The translations under genes were made by a program, and so were the position numbers. The notes under the pieces were generated by a model, which saw only the letters and a program-made list of their open reading frames with translations, was not told where the DNA came from and searched no databases. A stretch of 8,839 nt of DNA from Pseudomonadota bacterium (GTDB lineage Bacteria > Pseudomonadota > Alphaproteobacteria > JAAXGF01), in NCBI GenBank assembly GCA_022563655.1, contig JADFMW010000111.1:1-8839 (forward strand), written 5' to 3'. Positions 6,994 through 8,839 of the stretch are shown in pieces. Each line of letters starts with the position of its first letter. Within the stretch, counting starts at the first letter, position 1.

Positions 6994-7023
6994 TTGCCGT
7001 GACGCGCCCATTGGCGCTATATC
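6994..7023 (+). promoter_or_regulatory. Candidate promoter of the amidase-PBP1A operon
   Basis: TTGCCG (6994-6999) and TATATC (7018-7023) are spaced 18 bases apart, each matching the sigma-70 consensus at 4/6 positions. Transcription would begin near 7030, 20-odd bases before ATG 7052. The -10-like box falls inside a long imperfect palindrome (7007-7038), which could be an operator. Confidence 0.3.
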
Positions 7024-7051
7024 GGCGCCAGATATGGGCTGCCTTCGGGCG

Positions 7052-8293
7052 ATGGTACACACACAACGGATCTTGTGGCGCCGGACCTTGTGGCGCCGGA
7101 CCTTGTGGCGCCGGGTCGCCGCGGTCGTACTGCTGCTGGGGGCGTCGGGCGCCGCCTGGGCGGAGTCGGTGGTCACCGGCATCCGCATCGGCATCCATCC
7201 CGACACCACCCGGGTCGTGCTCGACCTTACCCAAGATCTCCGGTACACGATCTTCACGCTGCCGGATCCCTACCGCGTGGTGATCGACCTGCCCGAGGTC
7301 GAATGGCGGCTTGCGGGGCAGACGCCCCCGACCGGCCGCGGGCTGGTGCAGCGGCTGCGTTACGGCCTGTTCCTGCCGGGAAACTCGCGCGTGGTGCTCG
7401 ATCTCGGCGCTCCCGCGGTGGTGCGTAAGGCGTTCATGCTGCCACCCGTGGAAAACTACCAATATCGTCTCGTGCTCGATCTCGCCGCGGTTTCGGTCGA
7501 GGAGTTTCGCCGCCGGGCGCGGCCGCCGCCCCGACTACGGGAACCGCCACCTCTTGCGCCGCCGCTCCCCAAGGCGACGGCGCGCCGCGCCGGCAAGTTC
7601 GTCGTCGTCGTCGATCCGGGGCATGGCGGCGTCGACCCCGGCACGATTGGCGCCAGCGGCGGCGTCGAGAAGCACATCGTCCTCGCGGCCGGGCGCGAAC
7701 TAAAGCGCCAGCTCGAGGCCACCGGCCGCTACGCGGTGGTGATGACACGCGAGCGCGACGTGTTCATGCGGCTTAGGCGGCGGGTCGCCATCGCCCGCGC
7801 CGCCCACGCCGATCTGTTCCTTTCGCTGCACGCCGACGCCATCGCCAACAAGCGCGTGCGCGGGGCGACGGTCTACACCTTGTCGGAGCAGGCCTCGGAC
7901 CAGGAGGCGGCGGAGCTGGCCGCCAAGGAGAACAAGGCCGATATCATCGCCGGCATCGATCTTTCGGCCGAGACCTACGGCGATGAGGTCGCCAACATCC
8001 TGATCGACCTGGCCCAGAGGGAAACGATGAACATCTCGGCGCAGTTCGCCAACATCCTTATCGACGAGCTGGGCAAGACCGTGCGGCTGCAGCGCAAGAC
8101 CCACCGGTTCGCGGGCTTTCGCATTCTCAAGGCGCCCGACGTTCCGTCGGCGCTGGTCGAGCTCGGCTATCTCTCGAGCCGCATTGAAGAGCGCATGTTG
8201 CGCGACCATGTCTACCGCCGCAATTTGATGCAGGCGATCTTGCGCGCCGTCGATCGCTTCTTCGCCGAAAGGAAATCGGTAAGCCGGCAATGA
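7052..8293 (+). CDS. amiC: N-acetylmuramoyl-L-alanine amidase (AMIN plus Amidase_3, AmiC-like)
   Basis: A periplasmic zinc amidase that removes the stem peptide from peptidoglycan, used in daughter-cell separation. The start at ATG 7052 gives 413 residues; ATG 7034 in the same frame would add six. Neither has a good ribosome site. Residues 1-37 are an export signal with an arginine-rich n-region and a hydrophobic core ending AAWA. The RR pairs could suit the Tat route that E. coli AmiC uses, but this is not certain. Residues ~38-140 form an AMIN domain, which targets the septum, followed by a proline-rich linker (~150-180). The catalytic domain is ~183-405. Its zinc ligands His191 (DPGHGG), Glu206 (GGVEKH) and His260 (SLHADA) and the catalytic Glu370 (ALVELGYLS) are all present. 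The helical insert at ~281-345 matches the blocking helix of AmiB/AmiC-type enzymes, which LytM-type activators move away. The stop overlaps a short bridging frame leading to PBP1A. Confidence 0.9.
   Translation: MVHTQRILWRRTLWRRTLWRRVAAVVLLLGASGAAWAESVVTGIRIGIHPDTTRVVLDLTQDLRYTIFTLPDPYRVVIDLPEVEWRLAGQTPPTGRGLVQRLRYGLFLPGNSRVVLDLGAPAVVRKAFMLPPVENYQYRLVLDLAAVSVEEFRRRARPPPRLREPPPLAPPLPKATARRAGKFVVVVDPGHGGVDPGTIGASGGVEKHIVLAAGRELKRQLEATGRYAVVMTRERDVFMRLRRRVAIARAAHADLFLSLHADAIANKRVRGATVYTLSEQASDQEAAELAAKENKADIIAGIDLSAETYGDEVANILIDLAQRETMNISAQFANILIDELGKTVRLQRKTHRFAGFRILKAPDVPSALVELGYLSSRIEERMLRDHVYRRNLMQAILRAVDRFFAERKSVSRQ
7072..7116 (+). repeat. Three 15-bp repeats in the amidase signal peptide
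   Basis: CTTGTGGCGCCGGAC occurs at 7072-7086 and 7087-7101, and with a changed end at 7102-7116. It encodes LWRRT, LWRRT, LWRRV in the n-region of the signal peptide, so the repeat multiplies the twin-arginine pairs before the hydrophobic core. Confidence 0.9.
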
Positions 8294-8343
8294 CGCAGCG
8301 CTCTTTCACCACCATCCTATCGACACCATATTCGAGCCAATGA
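8290..8343 (+). CDS. 17-codon bridging open frame between amidase and PBP1A genes
   Basis: ATG 8290-8292 overlaps the amidase stop (TGA 8291-8293) as ATGA. The frame encodes MTQRSFTTILSTPYSSQ and stops at TGA 8341-8343, which overlaps the PBP1A start (ATG 8340-8342) again as ATGA. The peptide itself looks nondescript. The geometry suggests that translating ribosomes could terminate and restart twice, coupling PBP1A output to amidase output. Whether it is translated cannot be seen from the sequence; a chance arrangement is possible. Confidence 0.35.
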   Translation: MTQRSFTTILSTPYSSQ

Positions 8344-8839
8344 AAAGGCTCGCGATCATCTTCGCCGTTCTGGCCAGTCTCACCGCGCTCGCCGGCGGCG
8401 TCGTGCTGTTCGCGCTCTATTACTACGGCCGCGGCCTGCCCGACTACAAGCAGCTCGCCAGCTACGAGCCGCCGGTGGTGACGCGGGTGCACGCGGGCGA
8501 CGGACGCCTGCTTGCCGAATACGCGCTCGAGCATCGCATCTTCGTGCCGATCAAGGCCATGCCGAAGCGCGTGATCTACGCCTTCCTCGCGGCCGAGGAC
8601 AAGAACTTCTACCGTCACCCGGGGGTGGACTTCTTGAGCGTGCTGCGCGCCATGGTCGTTAACCTGGTCAACATCTCGAGCCAGCGCCGGCTCCAGGGCG
8701 CCTCGACGATCACCCAGCAGGTGGCGAAGAACTTCTTCCTGTCCAACGAGGTCTCGGTCGAACGCAAGGTCAAGGAGGCGATGCTCGCCTTCCGCATCGA
8801 GCGGACGTTCAGCAAGGATCGCATCCTCGAGCTCTACCT
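8340..8839 (+). CDS. mrcA: Penicillin-binding protein 1A, N-terminal part (glycosyltransferase 51)
   Basis: The gene starts at ATG 8340 and runs off the right edge after 166 codons. Residues 1-6 are the short cytoplasmic end and ~5-28 a single membrane anchor (IIFAVLASLTALAGGVVLFAL core). The periplasmic glycosyltransferase domain then begins. Motif 1, AAEDKNFYRHPGVD, carries the catalytic glutamate Glu86. Motif 2, QGASTITQQVAKN, is at 119-131, and motif 3, ERKVKEAMLAFRIE, at 141-154. The window ends inside motif KDRILELYL. This domain polymerises lipid II into glycan strands; the transpeptidase half that cross-links them lies beyond the window. The start has only a weak ribosome site (GAGCC), fitting translational coupling with the upstream frames. 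It shares the strand and probably the transcript with the amidase gene. Confidence 0.93.
   Translation, partial: MKRLAIIFAVLASLTALAGGVVLFALYYYGRGLPDYKQLASYEPPVVTRVHAGDGRLLAEYALEHRIFVPIKAMPKRVIYAFLAAEDKNFYRHPGVDFLSVLRAMVVNLVNISSQRRLQGASTITQQVAKNFFLSNEVSVERKVKEAMLAFRIERTFSKDRILELY

Larger units (their letters stand above)
6563..7051. other. Divergent gene-free region between rne and the amidase gene
   Basis: About 489 bases lie between the two start codons I chose. Both genes stay open far into this region (rne frame to 6892, amidase frame from 6788), but these extensions overlap each other, are basic and low-complexity, and are not what either family starts with. I read the region as two promoters and leaders. 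It holds hairpins at 6676-6689, 6715-6738 and 6735-6748 on the rne side and a promoter-like palindrome at 7007-7038 on the amidase side. I see nothing definite in 6750-6990. Confidence 0.6.

Noticed and set aside
6788..7051. 88-residue N-terminal extension of the amidase
   Set aside because: It would bury the signal peptide at 7052 inside the protein, and its composition is not coding-like.

Overview
The window looks like high-GC alphaproteobacterial chromosome. The best evidence is the right half: a divergently placed ribonuclease E gene next to an AMIN/Amidase_3 cell-wall amidase followed by penicillin-binding protein 1A. That order is familiar in Alphaproteobacteria. The RNase E has the acidic insert inside its S1 domain and the RRGWWQRL-type C-terminal end seen in that class. 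Assignment below class level is not possible from this sequence.

Layout, left to right. (1) 2-166 (+): C-terminal end of an FAD-dependent DAO-family oxidoreductase, then a GC hairpin and a short decayed coding remnant (245-354). (2) 2438-387 (-): a two-gene unit with a plausible promoter. It encodes a TPR plus outer-membrane beta-barrel protein, then, 18 nt on, a small exported four-cysteine protein carrying a near-perfect 17-residue duplication. This pair is the most likely place for something undescribed. (3) 2439-2812: an intergenic region holding three tandem 26-bp hairpin units. (4) 2813-3811 (+): a zinc-type L-asparaginase II with every expected active-site residue. (5) 6562-3982 (-): ribonuclease E. 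Its catalytic core is in one frame and its basic/acidic scaffold tail in another, so there is a one-base frame break near 4665. (6) 6563-7051: a gene-free divergent region with strong hairpins. (7) 7052-8293 (+) amidase and 8340-8839+ (+) PBP1A, running off the window. They are linked by a 17-codon open frame that overlaps both genes through ATGA junctions.

Functionally, the amidase cuts peptide cross-bridges from glycan and PBP1A builds new glycan, so the right-hand operon is about peptidoglycan remodelling. RNase E acts in RNA turnover and stands alone on the other strand. The TPR-barrel protein and its small partner are probably an envelope assembly or secretion pair, but the substrate is unknown.

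No tRNA, rRNA, CRISPR array, transposase or phage gene was seen. Most other long open frames in this GC-rich DNA are antisense shadows.
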